A stretch of 64,000 nt of DNA from Mycoplasma anserisalpingitidis (GCF_007858495.1 NZ_CP041663.1:186001-250000), one strand, 5' to 3'. Counted from the first letter of the stretch, positions 43,601 through 56,067 are shown. The notes: a model not told the origin generated them from the letters alone. Program-made: numbers and translations.

Positions 43601-44305
43601 ATGACACCACACATTAGTGCCAAAAAAGAAGATATTGCAAAAACAGTTATTATGCCCGGAGATCCACTTAGAGCTGAATTTATTGCTCAAAAATTCTTAG
43701 ACCCAGGATACAAAAAGGTAAACGTAGTTAGAAATATGTTTATGTTCACCGGTACATACAAAGGAAAACCAATTACTATTGCTGGTAGTGGTATGGGATG
43801 TCCTTCAATAGGAATTTACTCATATGAATTATTTAAATTTTATGATGTAGACACAATTGTAAGAATTGGTTCAGCTGGTTCATATAAAGCTGATTTAGGT
43901 TTATATGAAGTTGTTCTAGCTAGTGAAGCTATTGCTGATGGAACCGCTTATAGAAAATTAGTTCTAGGTAAAGACGAATTAATTGCTAAACCTTCTATAG
44001 AACTAAATGATGAAATCAAACAAATTGCTTCAAAATTAAATATTAATTTACATGTTGATAGAATTCACTCTTCGGACGTATTCTACAGTTCAGTTCCACT
44101 TGAAGAAAGAATTAATACAACAAAAGCAAGTTGTGTTGAAATGGAATCATATGCTTTATTTACAAATGCTGAAAAATTAGGTAAAAAAGCAGCTTGTTTA
44201 TTAACTATTAGTGATAATTTAATTACTAACGAATTAACTACTGCTGAACAACGTCAAACAGCATTTACAAAAATGATGGAGATTGCTCTTAACTTAGCAA
44301 AATAA
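43601..44305 (+). CDS. deoD: Purine-nucleoside phosphorylase (DeoD type)
   Basis: A 234-residue enzyme splitting purine (deoxy)nucleosides to base and (deoxy)ribose 1-phosphate. The trimer/hexamer-type family is clear from [20 protein letters not shown] at the start, then [40 protein letters not shown] and the catalytic Asp region LTISDNL near the end. Two codons' worth of gap separates it from deoA, so they are one operon. Confidence 0.96.
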   Translation: MTPHISAKKEDIAKTVIMPGDPLRAEFIAQKFLDPGYKKVNVVRNMFMFTGTYKGKPITIAGSGMGCPSIGIYSYELFKFYDVDTIVRIGSAGSYKADLGLYEVVLASEAIADGTAYRKLVLGKDELIAKPSIELNDEIKQIASKLNINLHVDRIHSSDVFYSSVPLEERINTTKASCVEMESYALFTNAEKLGKKAACLLTISDNLITNELTTAEQRQTAFTKMMEIALNLAK

Positions 44306-44307
44306 TT

Positions 44308-45603
44308 ATGAGAGCTGTTGATTTAATCGAAAAGAAAAGACATGGTCTTAATCTTAATAAATCAGAAATTGAATTTTTAATTGGCTCATATGTTAAAAAT
44401 GAAATTCCTGATTATCAAATTTCAGCATTTTTAATGGCTGTTATGTTTAATGGGATGAATACCGAAGAGATCGCAACTTTTACAAAGGTCATGATGAATT
44501 CTGGTAAAGTTATGGATCTTTCTGAAATTCCTGGAATTAAAGTAGATAAACACTCAACGGGTGGAGTTGGTGATAAAACAACTTTAGCGGTTGCACCAAT
44601 TGTTGCTGCATGTGGCGCACCAGTAGCAAAAATGAGCGGACGTGGTTTAGGTCATACCGGTGGAACAATTGATAAATTAGAATCAATCCCTGGTTTTACT
44701 GTTGAACTTAGTGAAAAAGATTTTATAAAACAAGTTAAAGAACATAATATCGCTGTGATTGGTCAATCAAATGAATTAGTTCCGGCTGATAAAAAAATTT
44801 ATGCATTACGTGATGTAACCGCAACAGTTGAATCTATTCCGCTTATCGCTTCTTCAATTATGTCTAAAAAACTTGCTACAGGTTCGAATGCAATTTTACT
44901 TGATGTAAAATGTGGTAATGGCGCTTTTATGAAAGACTTAGAAAGCGCTCGTGAACTTGCAAGAACAATGATTAACATTGGTAAAGAGTTAAACGTAGAT
45001 GTAAGAGCCGAAATTACAAATATGTCTAGACCAATTGGCCGTGAAATCGGAAATAAAAACGAAGTTCTTGAAGCTATTTGAACTTTACAAGGAAAAGCAC
45101 CAGAAGATTTCAAAGAACTTGTTTACTCTTCATGTGCAACAATTCTAGAACAAGCTAAAATAGTTAAAACACATGAAGAAGGAATTCAAAAAGTTGAACA
45201 AGTTATCAAAAATGGTTCAGCTTTAGAAAAATTCTATGAATTTATAGAACTTCAAAATGGTGATGTTAATGCACTTAAAGATCCAAAATTCTGAAATCCT
45301 AAATATTCGTTAGAAATAAAATCTGATGAAGATGGATACATGGAAATTTTTGACTCATTAATAGTTGGAATTACAGCTATGAAACTTGGTGCTGGTAGAG
45401 CTAGAAAAGAAGATTTCATCGATAATGAAGCTGGAATTACAATTAATAAAAAAACAAATGAATCAGTTAAAAGAGGAGATGTTTTATTCACACTTTACTC
45501 TTCAAATCCAATTAACACTGAATTAATTAGTGAGCTTAAAAAAGGATATAGAATCAACAAGGAAAAAGTTGAGAATAAAATTATTCTTGATAGATTAAAA
45601 TAG
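44308..45603 (+). CDS. deoA: Thymidine / pyrimidine-nucleoside phosphorylase
   Basis: A 431-residue dimeric enzyme splitting thymidine and, in the broad-range type, uridine. The signature [21 protein letters not shown], the phosphate loop [13 protein letters not shown] and the KMSGRG lysine are present. It starts 2 nt after deoD and is 8 nt from deoC. TGA-Trp occurs twice. Products feed deoC (deoxyribose) via deoB. Confidence 0.96.
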
Positions 45604-45611
45604 GAGAAAAT

Positions 45612-46274
45612 ATGAATTACAATAAAATGATTGACCATACATTTTTAAAAGCTGAAGCTACAACTAAAGAAATTGATAAACTAATTGCTGAAGCTATTAA
45701 GTATGATTTTAAAACTGTATGCGTGAACTCTTCATGAGTAAAATACTGTAAAGATAAATTAAAAGGAACTGAAATTGGTATTACTTCAGTTGTTGGTTTC
45801 CCTCTTGGAGCAATGATCACTCAAGCTAAAGCGCATGAAACTAAATTAGCAATTGATCATGGTGCTGATGAAATTGATATGGTTATTAACGTAGGTCGTT
45901 TTAAACAAGGGGATGATGAATATGTTTTAAATGACATTAAAGCGGTTAAAGCTGCTTGTGGTTCAAAAGTATTGAAAGTTATTATCGAAACTGCTCTTTT
46001 AACAACAGAAGAAATTAAAAGAGCTACGGAAATTGTTATGAAATCTGGTGCTGAGTTTATCAAAACATCAACGGGATTTTCATATAGAGGGGCAACTTTA
46101 GAGGATGTTCAAACTATGAAATCTGTTTGTGGTGATAAATTATTAATTAAAGCTGCTGGTGGAATTTCAAACATGGATGACTTAATTAATATGTACAATG
46201 CTGGAGCTACAAGATTTGGTACAAGCCGTTCTGTTTCCATTATCGAAGGAAAAGAAAGTAAAGGTGGATACTAA
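45612..46274 (+). CDS. deoC: Deoxyribose-phosphate aldolase
   Basis: A 220-residue class I aldolase cutting deoxyribose 5-phosphate to glyceraldehyde 3-phosphate and acetaldehyde. The Schiff-base lysine is K151 in [39 protein letters not shown] and IKAAGGIS complete the family motifs. TAGGAGAAAAT precedes the ATG and a terminator follows. Last gene of the deoD-deoA-deoC operon. Confidence 0.96.
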
Positions 46275-46277
46275 TAA

Positions 46278-46304
46278 AACTTCCAGTAATTCTGGAAGTT
46301 TTTT
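46278..46304 (+). terminator. Terminator of the deo operon
   Basis: 9-bp perfect stem AACTTCCAG and CTGGAAGTT with a 5-nt loop, then T residues. Confidence 0.85.
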
Positions 46305-46321
46305 ATTAATCTAATTTAAAA

Positions 46322-47356
46322 ATGAAAAAAGTAAAAAATAAATTATTATTAATTGGTTCAATTTTATCTTCAACTACACTTCTAGCTGTCTCAGCTTCTT
46401 GTGTAAATAATAAAGAAGACATTAAACCTGAACAACCAAAAGTTGAAGCACCAGGAACTACTCCCGAAACTCCATCAAACCCTGAAAAAAATAATGGTGA
46501 AAATTCTGATTCAGATAAAAATGTTGAAGTTCCTTCAAATTATATTTATGACAAAAGTACAAAAGCTTTAGAATATTACGCTCCACTAGAAGGATTAACG
46601 GGCGAAGAATTATTCAAAGCTTTAGTTAAATTACAATGAAGCAAAGCAAATGATACAAGTAAAAATTACGGAAGTTTACCATCATTTTATAATAACACAA
46701 TTGCTTTTAAAGATTTATACTACGAAAATGATAAAACCATTTTAGATGTTTATAGCGAAAATCCTAGTGGCATTGATCCTTATACTTTTAGTATTTATGA
46801 AACAACTGGTGGCGCTAATGAAGGTGATGGTACAAACCGTGAACATGTTATACCACAATCGTGATTCAATAGATTAGAACCGATTCGTTCTGATGCTCAA
46901 TTTGTTTGACCAACTGACATTAAAGTAAATAATATTAGAGGTAATTATCCTCATGGTGAGGTTGTTAAAGTATCTAAAACATCCCAAAATGGTTCAAAAT
47001 TAGGTACTAATTCTAACGGAAAATATGTTTTTGAGCCTATTGATGAATTTAAGGGTGATATTGCTAGATGTTATTTATATTTTGCAATAACTTACGCTGA
47101 ACAAAATATTTATATCTCTAATGATGTATTCTCAAATAATACTATTTCACATTTAACTGACGAATATCTTAAACTTTATTTAAAATGAAATAACAATGAT
47201 CCAGTAGATTCATTTGATATTAACAGAAATAATCAAATTTATAATATTTATCGGGCTGTTAGAAATCCATTTATTGATTACCCAGAGCTAGAAAAATGCT
47301 TATTTCAAGGTGAAAAATTCACAAATAAAGGACTTTTAATAGCATTGAATAAATAA
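46322..47356 (+). CDS. Endonuclease I-family membrane nuclease lipoprotein
   Basis: A 344-residue lipoprotein nuclease. The signal peptide ends with a lipobox-like VSASC (Cys27), followed by a Pro/Glu/Asn linker to about residue 75. The catalytic region has EGDGTNREHVIPQSWF, where EHVIPQS matches the His-Asn-His-like active site of endonuclease I, then DIKVNNIRGNYPHG. It would cut extracellular DNA at the cell surface. Being placed just after the deo operon, it fits a DNA-scavenging route: DNA to nucleotides to nucleosides to sugar phosphates. Only 17 nt separate it from the deo terminator, with no clear ribosome site before its ATG, so it may be leaderless or expressed by read-through. Confidence 0.85.
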
Positions 47357-47362
47357 AAATTT

Positions 47363-47388
47363 AGCATAAACTTATGTTTATGCTTTTT
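47363..47388 (+). terminator. Terminator after the nuclease gene
   Basis: AGCATAAAC-TTAT-GTTTATGCT stem followed by TTTT. Confidence 0.85.
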
Positions 47389-47448
47389 ATATCTAAAAGT
47401 TAATTTAAAGAAAAATTCAATATAATTTAAAACAAATTAGGAGAAATT

Positions 47449-48939
47449 ATGAAGATAAAACATATAAAAAAATTTGCTTTATTTATGTTAGTATTACTAA
47501 TTTTTACCGCTTATTTTTTAGGTGTTACCTATTTTTTCTTTATGATAAATAGATATTTCTTTTTATTAATTGTCTTCAGTTCATATGTATTGAATTTAAT
47601 AATAATTATTTTACTATTGAATCAAAAACGTCAAACTTATGCAAAGTTTTCATGGACAGCGATAATGCTCATTTTACCGATAATTGGTCATATACTATTT
47701 TTAACTTATGGTTTAACTTATTCAAATAAAAAAGAGTCAACAATTAATAAAGATAGCAAATATGATTTAACAAGTTATTGCAAACAAAATAAAAATCCCA
47801 AAAGAACTATAGAACAATTAGAAAAAATGAATCATACTGTAGCTTTATCTGCTGATTTTGAATTTTATAATGAAGGTTGAACCTACTTTGAAGAGTTGAA
47901 AAAAGAGTTAAAAAATGCAAATTCTTCTATTAACATTATTTCATACATAATTAAAAAATCAGAAATTTTTGATGAAATCCTTTACTTAATTGAAGAAAAA
48001 TTGAAGGAAGGTGTAAAAATTAAATGATTAATTGATTACTTTGGTTCTGGAACGGTAAAAAATAAGATATTCAAAAAATTATCAAAAAAATATAAAAACT
48101 TTGAATATGAATATATTGGAAAAATATTATATCCATTTATAACAAGCAAAAGTTTTTATAGAAATCACCAAAAATTTATAATCATAGATAATAGAGTTGT
48201 ATATTCAGGTGGTAATAATATATCGGATGAATATAGTTCCTATAGCAAAAAATATGGTCATTGAATCGATTTTAGTTATAAATTTAGTGGAGATTACGTT
48301 AATACATACATAGTTCATTTTGCAAAATTCTGAAAAATGGTAACCAACAAAGAAATTGAATTAAATTTAAAATTTAATGAAGAACAAAATAGTTCTAAAA
48401 ATATAGCTTTACTAATATATGACACACCGCTTATAAAATATTCTAACGCTGAAAATAGTTGGATTAAACTTTTTGCTAATGCGAAAAGAAAAATACAAAT
48501 TAGTACACCTTATTTTAGTATTACTGAGTCATTGAAAAAACAAATTATTTCAGCATTGTATTCTGGAGTTGAGGTTGAAGTATATTTACCTGGTTTTCCA
48601 GATAAAAAAACCGTTTATCAAGTAAGTTTAAATGAAGTTTCAGAATTAATTAATTTTGGTCTTAAAGTTTATATTTATAAAGATCATTTTCTACACAGTA
48701 AAGTTGGTTTAGTTGATGACAAAATAGCTTGATTCGGTACGAGTAACATGGATGCAAGAAGTATGTTTGCTCAATATGAAACAACAGATTTAATTGAAGG
48801 TGAATCGGTAAAAGAAATTAAAAAAGTATTTGATAATTACAAAGAAAAATGTATTGAATTTACTAATTTTAATAAGTACAATTCAAACAAAAATATTATA
48901 AAAAAATTATTTTACAAATTATTAAAACCGCTTATTTAG
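47449..48939 (+). CDS. cls: Cardiolipin synthase (phospholipase D family)
   Basis: A 496-residue membrane enzyme condensing two phosphatidylglycerols into cardiolipin. Two N-terminal hydrophobic helices (about 8-55) are followed by a third around 65-85. Two HKD motifs are present: HQKFIIID with GGNNISDEY (first), and HSKVGLVD with GTSNMDARS (second). Its own TATAAT at about 47420 and AGGAG site precede it; a bidirectional terminator follows. TGA is read as Trp. Confidence 0.93.
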
Positions 48940-48954
48940 TCTTTTTAATATAAA

Positions 48955-48984
48955 ATGCAGTTTTATAAGAACTGCATATTTTTT
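48955..48984. terminator. Bidirectional terminator between cls and the MFS operon
   Basis: ATGCAGTT-TTATAAG-AACTGCAT stem with T runs on both sides; it overlaps the end of the convergent MFS gene by two bases. Confidence 0.75.
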
Positions 48985-50449
48985 AATTTTGAACATCTCT
49001 TCAACGATAGAATTTAATATTATATTTTTTATTAAATTTAGTTTCGGAGATGTAAACAGTTAATCCAGCTAGAATTCCGATTAATGCCACCACACAACCA
49101 ACAATTATAATGATTTGATAAGCAATTGGATCAGTAGCATAGTCACCAACATTAAAATCAGTAAATCTACCTGCATTATGTAAAGCTTCAGTAACTTGAA
49201 CTTTATAAACGCTAGTTATACTTGAACCAATTTGGCTCATTCAAGCATCAGAACTAAATCCAATTAATGATAAAATAGCTGTCATAGATCCATATGAATT
49301 TTTTGGAGTAGTAATTTCAGCTTGTTGGGCAAATCTTAAAGTTACCATAATTCATGAACAAGTAATAATAATCATGAACAATACATTCATAGTTATAAAC
49401 ATAAATCACAATAATCCTCTACTATAATTTACATAACTATTATTAAAGAAACCTGGCATGAACATGAATATTAAAGTTAAAATTAAACCTAAACTAGCAA
49501 CTATAACTAATAATAGAATAAATGACTTGAATTTATCTCCAACTTTCATCAATAAACCACCAACAAAAAGTCTTAAGAAGTAAACTCTAACGGCAAATAA
49601 AATTGTCAATATTGCTACCGGAATTCCAAGAGCTTCTCTGATGGTGTTTGATAACAGTTGATTTAAGTAGTATGTAAAAGTACTTTGGAATGAATACATT
49701 CCCAATAAGAAGATTGAAAGCATTCAAACTTTTCAATTACTTAACAATCTTAAAATCTTCTTGAACGATTCTTTATCTTCTTGTTCTTTTCTATATTCTT
49801 TTACATAGAAGACTAGTCCAAAGAATAAAATAAGTAAACAAACACTAAATAAAAGCATGTAAAGTCCAACATAAAGACTTGATTGTTCTACTGATTTACC
49901 TTCAATTAAAGTAATAACAATAAACGCTACAATTCCAGTGAAAACAAAACCAACTATACCTACAAATGAACCCTGAACTGCAAAAGCAAGACCTTGTTCT
50001 TCTTTAGTGGTTTGTTGCGAAACCAGTCTTCACAGTGGGCTTCAGAAAAATGGAGTGGTGCTTATTCCTCATATAAAGAAAATTATGTAATATTGATATT
50101 GCAATCAAATATTATTTTGCATTTGATGTCCAAAAATAATTAAGAAAGCAAATCATACACTCATAAAGAATGTTAGTGCAACACCAATCATCAATAATTT
50201 TTTATTCGAGAATTTATCAGCTAACCAACCACCCGGTAGTTGAGTAATGATTGTTACTCAACCTATAATAGCTGAACAGCTAAGTAAAACTGATTCATCA
50301 ACATGCATATACTTATAAAAATTAGGTATAGCAGATTTAATGTAATATGGAAGAGAAATGACAAATAGATCAAGACAAGCCAAAATAACTAATGCAATGA
50401 TTTTTTTAGCACCAAGATTTTTTATTTTTTGAATTAATGATGTTTCCAT
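48983..50449 (-). CDS. Major facilitator superfamily transporter
   Basis: A 488-residue membrane carrier with about 12 helices. The loop after helix 2 reads TQLPGGWLADKFSNKK, the classic MFS GxLaDrfGrkk motif. The substrate is unknown; general similarity is to organophosphate/sugar carriers. The start ATG overlaps the stop of the TM2 gene (TAATG), so it is translated in an operon with it and an alpha/beta hydrolase. Many TGA codons are read as Trp. Confidence 0.85.
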
Positions 50450-50880
50450 TATTTTACACTCCTAAATTCAGAGTCTCTTGGATTTTTTATGGAAATAACA
50501 ATATCAATAATATAAAATGATAAAACAACTACCAATGCTAATGAAATGAAAATTCACACATTTACTAAAGTTGAAACATCACTAATATTTCATGGTTTAA
50601 AATTAATTATCAAAGCCACTATCACAACACCTATAATACTAAAGAATAATTTGGTAATACCTGAAATTTTCTTTCCTAGGTAAAATCTATCAACACCAAA
50701 TAACCCGGTAAAGATTGATAAATAAATTAATTTTTTTCTTGAAAGTTTTTTATTAATTCCATTTGTTCAATAATCAGGAATAGTTTTTTCAATAATTATT
50801 CCATTTTTAAGTTTTTCTTGTGCATTATAAATTTCATTTTTTATTTCTTCTTCACTAAGAAATAATTTATTTTTACTCAT
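50449..50880 (-). CDS. TM2-domain membrane protein
   Basis: A 143-residue protein. A soluble N-terminal part of about 50 residues precedes the TM2 domain: helix 1 with the hallmark GLFGVDRFYLGK, then a second helix at about residues 72-92, and a further C-terminal helix. The function of bacterial TM2 proteins is not established. Its ATG lies within the end of the hydrolase gene (8-nt overlap) and its stop overlaps the MFS start. Confidence 0.8.
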
Positions 50881-51676
50881 TGAAAAATCCTTCTATTGCT
50901 TGTAAAACATCTTCTTTATTTTCTCTTCAAGGATTGTGTCCGCAAGCATTGATTTTATACATTTTTGTTTCAGGTTTAATTCTCTTAAAATAATCTCAAA
51001 TCTTCTTTTGATTAACAATATTATCCGATTTACCGCAAAGTAATCCAAGTGGTTTATCAATATCTCTAATCATTTCTTCTTCATCTTTAAGAATATCTTC
51101 TTCCATGAATTGATGCCCTACTTTATAATAATCATTCATGTATTGCTTATGTTCTTCATATCATTTAGCTGAATTAGCTCTAAAATTCTTATCTCTTAGT
51201 GCCTTAAATCAGTTATGATACGAATATCTAACAAAAGTAATTTTTGAAAGAAGGGTTCCTTTAAAAAAGGCGTACTTCAACTTTTCACCTATTTCTAGGG
51301 TGGTTAAATTTGCTGGAGCAATTAATAAAACTTTATCAATTTCATCTTTGATTCTTTGATAAATTAATGCAGCTATTAGTCCTCCCATTGAGTGTCCAAC
51401 TAAATAAATATTTTTTAATTTTTTATTTTTAATAAAATCTACAACAACGTCACAATAAGCATAAATATCATTCAAATTCTCATTAGTTTTACTTTTACCA
51501 TGTGCTGGCAGATTAATTGAATAAACGTTAAAATCTTTTTTGAAATGCTCAGTAATTATAGAGAGATTGTCAAAATCGGCTGTAAAACCATGAATTATGA
51601 ATATTGTTTTATTTTTATTATTATCTAATTCAAGAGTTTCAAGCTCTACATTATCATATAAATACGTATTTTTCAT
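50873..51676 (-). CDS. Alpha/beta-fold hydrolase (lysophospholipase/esterase type)
   Basis: A 267-residue serine hydrolase. The oxyanion segment IIHGFTADFD is followed by the nucleophile elbow GHSMGG (Ser about 95), an Asp in GKSDNIVN and the catalytic His in ACGHNPW. The likely substrate is an ester such as a lysophospholipid or acylglycerol; sequence alone does not decide. It is the first gene of an operon with the TM2 protein and MFS carrier. AGGAGATAA precedes the ATG. Confidence 0.87.
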
Positions 51677-51769
51677 AAATTTATCTCCTAATATAATTTT
51701 ACTAAATCACATTAATAAATTTTATGTGGAAATATTTCTGAAAAGCTCTAGTCCGTCTAAAAAAATAAA

Positions 51770-51775
51770 TATAAT
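51770..51775 (+). promoter_or_regulatory. -10 box of the plus-strand MFS gene
   Basis: TATAAT 17 nt before the ATG, followed by AAGGAGG. It lies in the 116-nt gap between divergent genes. Confidence 0.55.
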
Positions 51776-51792
51776 TGGATTAAGGAGGCTAA

Positions 51793-53205
51793 ATGATTCA
51801 AAAAATTAGTTCATTTAAATCAGCTAAACCTGTGTTGTGAAATATGATAATTTTTGCAATTGCTATGGTTATTTCTCAATCTGCAATTGAATGTTTTAAT
51901 GTAGTAAGTACGTTATTCACACTTAAAGCTTCTGGTAGTGTTTGAGCAAGTGCATTAGTGCAAATTTTTAGATATATTCCTACGCTTTTATCATTTGCAA
52001 TAGCACCAATAATTATTAAAAAATTCAACAATAGACTTCTAATCGTAATTGCTGAATATGTTAGTGCTTTTGTTATACTATTTGTCTGTGTAATTGGATT
52101 TATTTATGGTACCCAAAATATTACGGATTCAGAAGCTAAGAATGTTAAAGCTATAACTTATACAGTTTATGTAGCGGTTATAATTTGAAATATCTTTAAT
52201 TCAGTAAGATTTTTAGCTCTTAAAAATATTGTTTATCGTTTATCTGTACATGAAAAAAATATTAATATTTTTAACAGAATTAATAATTTTGCTACTTCAT
52301 TTTCATATTTAGCAGCTGCATTAGCAAGTTTAGGGCTTATTCATATTCTTTCATATGAGTACATTTGTTTAATTTTAGGATTAACTTATATTATTAGTGC
52401 ACTTTTATACAATACTTTTGTGGTATTCAATAAAGATGTTGAAATTTCATCAAAACCAAAAATTAAAAAACATTCAAAAACATTTATTTATACTGCAATA
52501 ATCTTAATTTCATTAGCGGTATTCTCATCAATTTCATTCGTACCAAGAATTGGAACTAATACTAACTTTGTAATTAATTTATTTATGGAAGCGAAAACTT
52601 CTAATTCAGTACAGCACTGAGTTACTATATATTTAATTGTTGTTGGAGCCGCTTTATGCTTAGGTAGTTTAGTAATCTTTTTACTTGGAAAGAAAATATT
52701 AATTTCAACTTCAATAGCTTTTGTTGTTATTACAATTATTTCTTCGATCTTTTACATCTACGCTTTTGGCGGATTAAACACAAATATTGGAGTTATTGCT
52801 AAAGCTTCAGGTAATTCTGGTGTTATTGAACACACAAGCACCTGAGCACATGAACATAAAAATATTATGTTAGGAATATTCTTAACTTCAACATTTATAC
52901 AATACTTCTTATTTAGTATGTTTTTACCAGTATATTATGATTATTCATATCGTGCTGTTCCAAGTGAAAAATATGCTTTCTTTGCAGCTATAACAATGAT
53001 TTTATTCCAACTTGTAGCATTTGCCTTTAGTTTAGGAATGATAAGTATTTTCGAAAAAATAAATTATCAAACAAGTTATCTTGTATTTGCAATAACTTTA
53101 ACCGTTTTAGTAATTATCGCTACAGTAGTTAGTGTTATGCTCAAAAAACGCCAAAGAAGTTTTACAAAAGACCATAATCTTAAACCGGAAAATGAAATGT
53201 TATAA
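51793..53205 (+). CDS. MFS-type multi-pass transporter
   Basis: A 470-residue protein with 12 predicted helices. The first loop after helix 2 (APIIIKKFNNRLLIV) fits the MFS position, with weak conservation. A long periplasmic-side loop at about 325-360 carries several His residues (EHTSTWAHEHKN). I cannot assign a substrate. It is monocistronic with its own promoter and a hairpin after the stop. TGA is read as Trp five times or so. Confidence 0.75.
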
Positions 53206-53221
53206 AATCAATCACTTTTAA

Positions 53222-53254
53222 GTGCAAACTTTATATTTAGTTTGTGCTTTTTTA
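53222..53254 (+). terminator. Terminator after the plus-strand MFS gene
   Basis: CAAACT and AGTTTG around an AT loop, extended imperfectly on both sides, then a T tract. Confidence 0.6.
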
Positions 53255-53324
53255 ATAATAGATTTATAAAATTAACTCACTATCTATGCATTTGCTTATA
53301 ATCTTGATATATCATATTAAATAG

Positions 53325-53330
53325 TATAAT
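53325..53330 (+). promoter_or_regulatory. -10 box deciding the start of the repeat-bearing surface protein
   Basis: AGTATAAT. Transcription should begin near 53337, so an ATG at 53335 would be lost and the ATG at 53350, which has AGAGG upstream, is the likely start. Confidence 0.55.
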
Positions 53331-53349
53331 TTAAATGAAAGAGGTTAAG

Positions 53350-55974
53350 ATGAGCGGAAACAATAAAAAGAAGAAAAAGAAGAAATATTTAGCTATTTTG
53401 GCGATTCTTTTGCTATCTGGGACTTTAGTTGGTGCAACTACTGCAATTATTGTGCATAGTCAGAAAAATAATAAAAATTCATGGTTGAATAAACCATCCG
53501 ACGATATAGAATTATTGGATAAACTTAAAAATTTAAAAAATGATTTAGAGGAATATAAAAATTCTTTAGTTAATTCAGGCAATCAAAGTGTAAATGATAT
53601 TTCAAGCCTTATAGAGGAAGTTAAAAATATAATTGAAATTTATTCAAATAAAAATGCATTAAACACTGAAGATAAAGACCTCTTAAATAAAAAATATAAT
53701 GAATTTATTATAAGTTTTAACAATATAAAGTATAAGAATAACAAATCAGAATTAGATAAGAAAATAGATTATCTAGAAAAAGAAATTTTTAATTCAAATA
53801 ATAGGGAAACAAATAATAATTCATCATTGGACAAAATTATTGAGGAATTAAATAAAACAAAAGAAGAGTTTAACAAGTTACCTAATGAGAATATAAATAA
53901 TAATTCAGAAACCAATAGAAAAGTTGAGGAATTAAACAATAAAATAGATAATTTAATCAAAGAATTTGATTTCAACAAAAACAACAATAATAGCAAAACA
54001 AGTCAAGAAGATTTGGAACTTGAGAAAAGCAAAAGTTCTATTGTTGTTAAAGATTCATCTAGTTTAGATCATCTTTCATCGTTAACAACAAATGATTTTG
54101 AAGTTTTTACAACAAGCGATAAAAAAGATAATTTTATTTATGAAGTTACAAGAGTTACTATAAATAATAATATGGATAGAGTTATTGTTGAAGCAAAAAT
54201 CACAGCTAAAGATAATGACAATTTGACTCCTGCAACTATTACTAATGAATTTAATTCAGAAAAAAATAATTTAGATGATTCTCTAAACAAAAGAGATGAA
54301 TTAATTGAAATATTAAAAAATGCTACTGTTGAGATTGAATATGTAGGAGAAATAGGTAAGTCTGAAATATATCTTCCATCATTATCTTCCGAAGAAATTA
54401 AAAAATTATTCGAAATTGTTGATAAACCACTTGACAAAAGAACAAATAAAGTAATTGATGATGTAATTTCATCTATTATAAAAGTTGAAAGTAGTGATAA
54501 TAGTGCTAAAATAACTGTATTAATAAAAAGTTTAATTTATCCAGATATTTTTGATACAGTTAAGGTTATACAAACAGGATTTAAAGATCATTTAGAAAAT
54601 ATACAAGAGTCAACAGAAGAAGAAAATTTACCTGAAAATACAGAATCATCAAATTCACCTGATTCGAATACAACAAGCGATAATGGTATTAATTCAAAAG
54701 ATGAAAATGTAGGATCTGTTGACGAAAATATAGAAGTCAAAGAAGAGAATGAAAATTCTGATGGAAATAAAAAAGATGAATCTGAAATATTAGAAGACAA
54801 TAATTCTGTTACAACTGATCAAAATAATGATGATAATTCAATCGATAATACCGATATTTCAAAAGATGAAAATCTAGGAGTTGTTGGTGAAACCACAGTA
54901 GAAGAAGATGATAATACAAATTCTGATGGAAATAAAAAAGATGAATCTGAAATATCAGGAGATAATAATTCCGCTACAACCGATCAAAATAATAATACTC
55001 CGTTAGATAAAACTAAAGAAAATGATAACGATAATATAAAAAATAATTCAAAAGATATTTTAGAAGAAGCTGTAAGAAAAGTTAATAATTTAACAGTAAT
55101 AAGAGTTGAATTCCAAGATGAAACAAAACAGAATTTAGATGATGCAAAAAATATTTTATCTCAAGAGTCTCCGACTTTAGAATCAATAACTTCACAGACT
55201 AATTCGATTAATGATCTTCTTAATAGAATGAAATTAAAAGAAGATGAAATTAATAATGCAGCAGCTGAGTACAATGAAGCTTTAAGCGACTATGATAATT
55301 ATATGGAAGAATACAAAAGTAATCAAAAGGCAATATGAGAGATTAACGAAATTTTAGTCGAAGCTAAAAGACAATATAAATTGTTTATAAATAACCCATA
55401 TCTAACTGTGGAAAAGATTAATGAGTTAAAAAATAGTCTTATTAATGCAAAAGAAAAAGTAGTAAAAAAACAAATGTTTGTAGAAAGATATGCAAAAGAA
55501 ATAATTGATTCTTATGAAACTTGAATAAATTCTATTAAGCCAAGAATTAGTGGTTTAAATTTAAATGAATTGCAAACATTTAAATTAATAAATAATCATT
55601 ATGAGAGTTTTAAACAAGAATATGATCAATTATTCTTAAAAGAAAATTTAACAAGAATCCAAGATATTATAGATTTAGAAGGTAAAATATTTCTTTTAAC
55701 TTTAAACTATGAAGTTGAAGAAGTAATTAAAATTGAAGATTTAATGTATGTGATAAAGAGTGACTCTGACTACAAAAATGTTAATTATCAACAATATAGA
55801 AACAGATTAGATAAAACAATGACAAAACTTGAATCACTAATTCACAATGAGATTAATAAATTATCGAATGGACGTTTTAATAAAGAAGAAAGCATCTCAG
55901 GTTTTTCATATTATTTAGAAAACTTAACAAACGAATTTAAATCATTTAAGAATGATGTTTCGAAATCCAATTAA
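53350..55974 (+). CDS. Acidic coiled-coil surface protein with internal repeat
   Basis: An 874-residue protein. A run of seven lysines is followed by a hydrophobic segment (about residues 13-36) without a lipobox, so it is probably anchored by this helix. Then come coiled-coil stretches, a beta-rich middle (about 225-410), a strongly acidic Asp/Glu/Asn/Ser region (about 415-570) holding a 55-residue repeat twice, and a helical C-terminal part. No enzyme motif seen. TGA codons near the C-terminus are Trp. Likely a surface adhesin or antigen; this is inference from composition. Confidence 0.75.
54694..55023 (+). repeat. Degenerate 165-nt tandem duplication within the surface protein gene
   Basis: Two units starting at 54694 and 54859 encode SKDEN ... 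NSDGNKKDESEI ... TTDQNN. The central part is almost identical in DNA, the ends have drifted. The period is 55 codons, so unit gain or loss keeps the frame. Confidence 0.8.
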
Positions 55975-56021
55975 TAATAAATTGTAAAGTGAAGTTTTTA
56001 CACTTCAAGGTTTAAAAAAGT

Positions 56022-56050
56022 AGTTGACAACTAAATGTCAACTTTTTTTG
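56022..56050. terminator. Bidirectional terminator between the surface protein and rpiR genes
   Basis: AGTTGACA and TGTCAACT with a 6-nt loop and T tracts on both sides. A weaker AAGTG/CACTT hairpin precedes it at about 55987-56004. Confidence 0.8.
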
Positions 56051-56067
56051 ATATTTTATATATTTAA

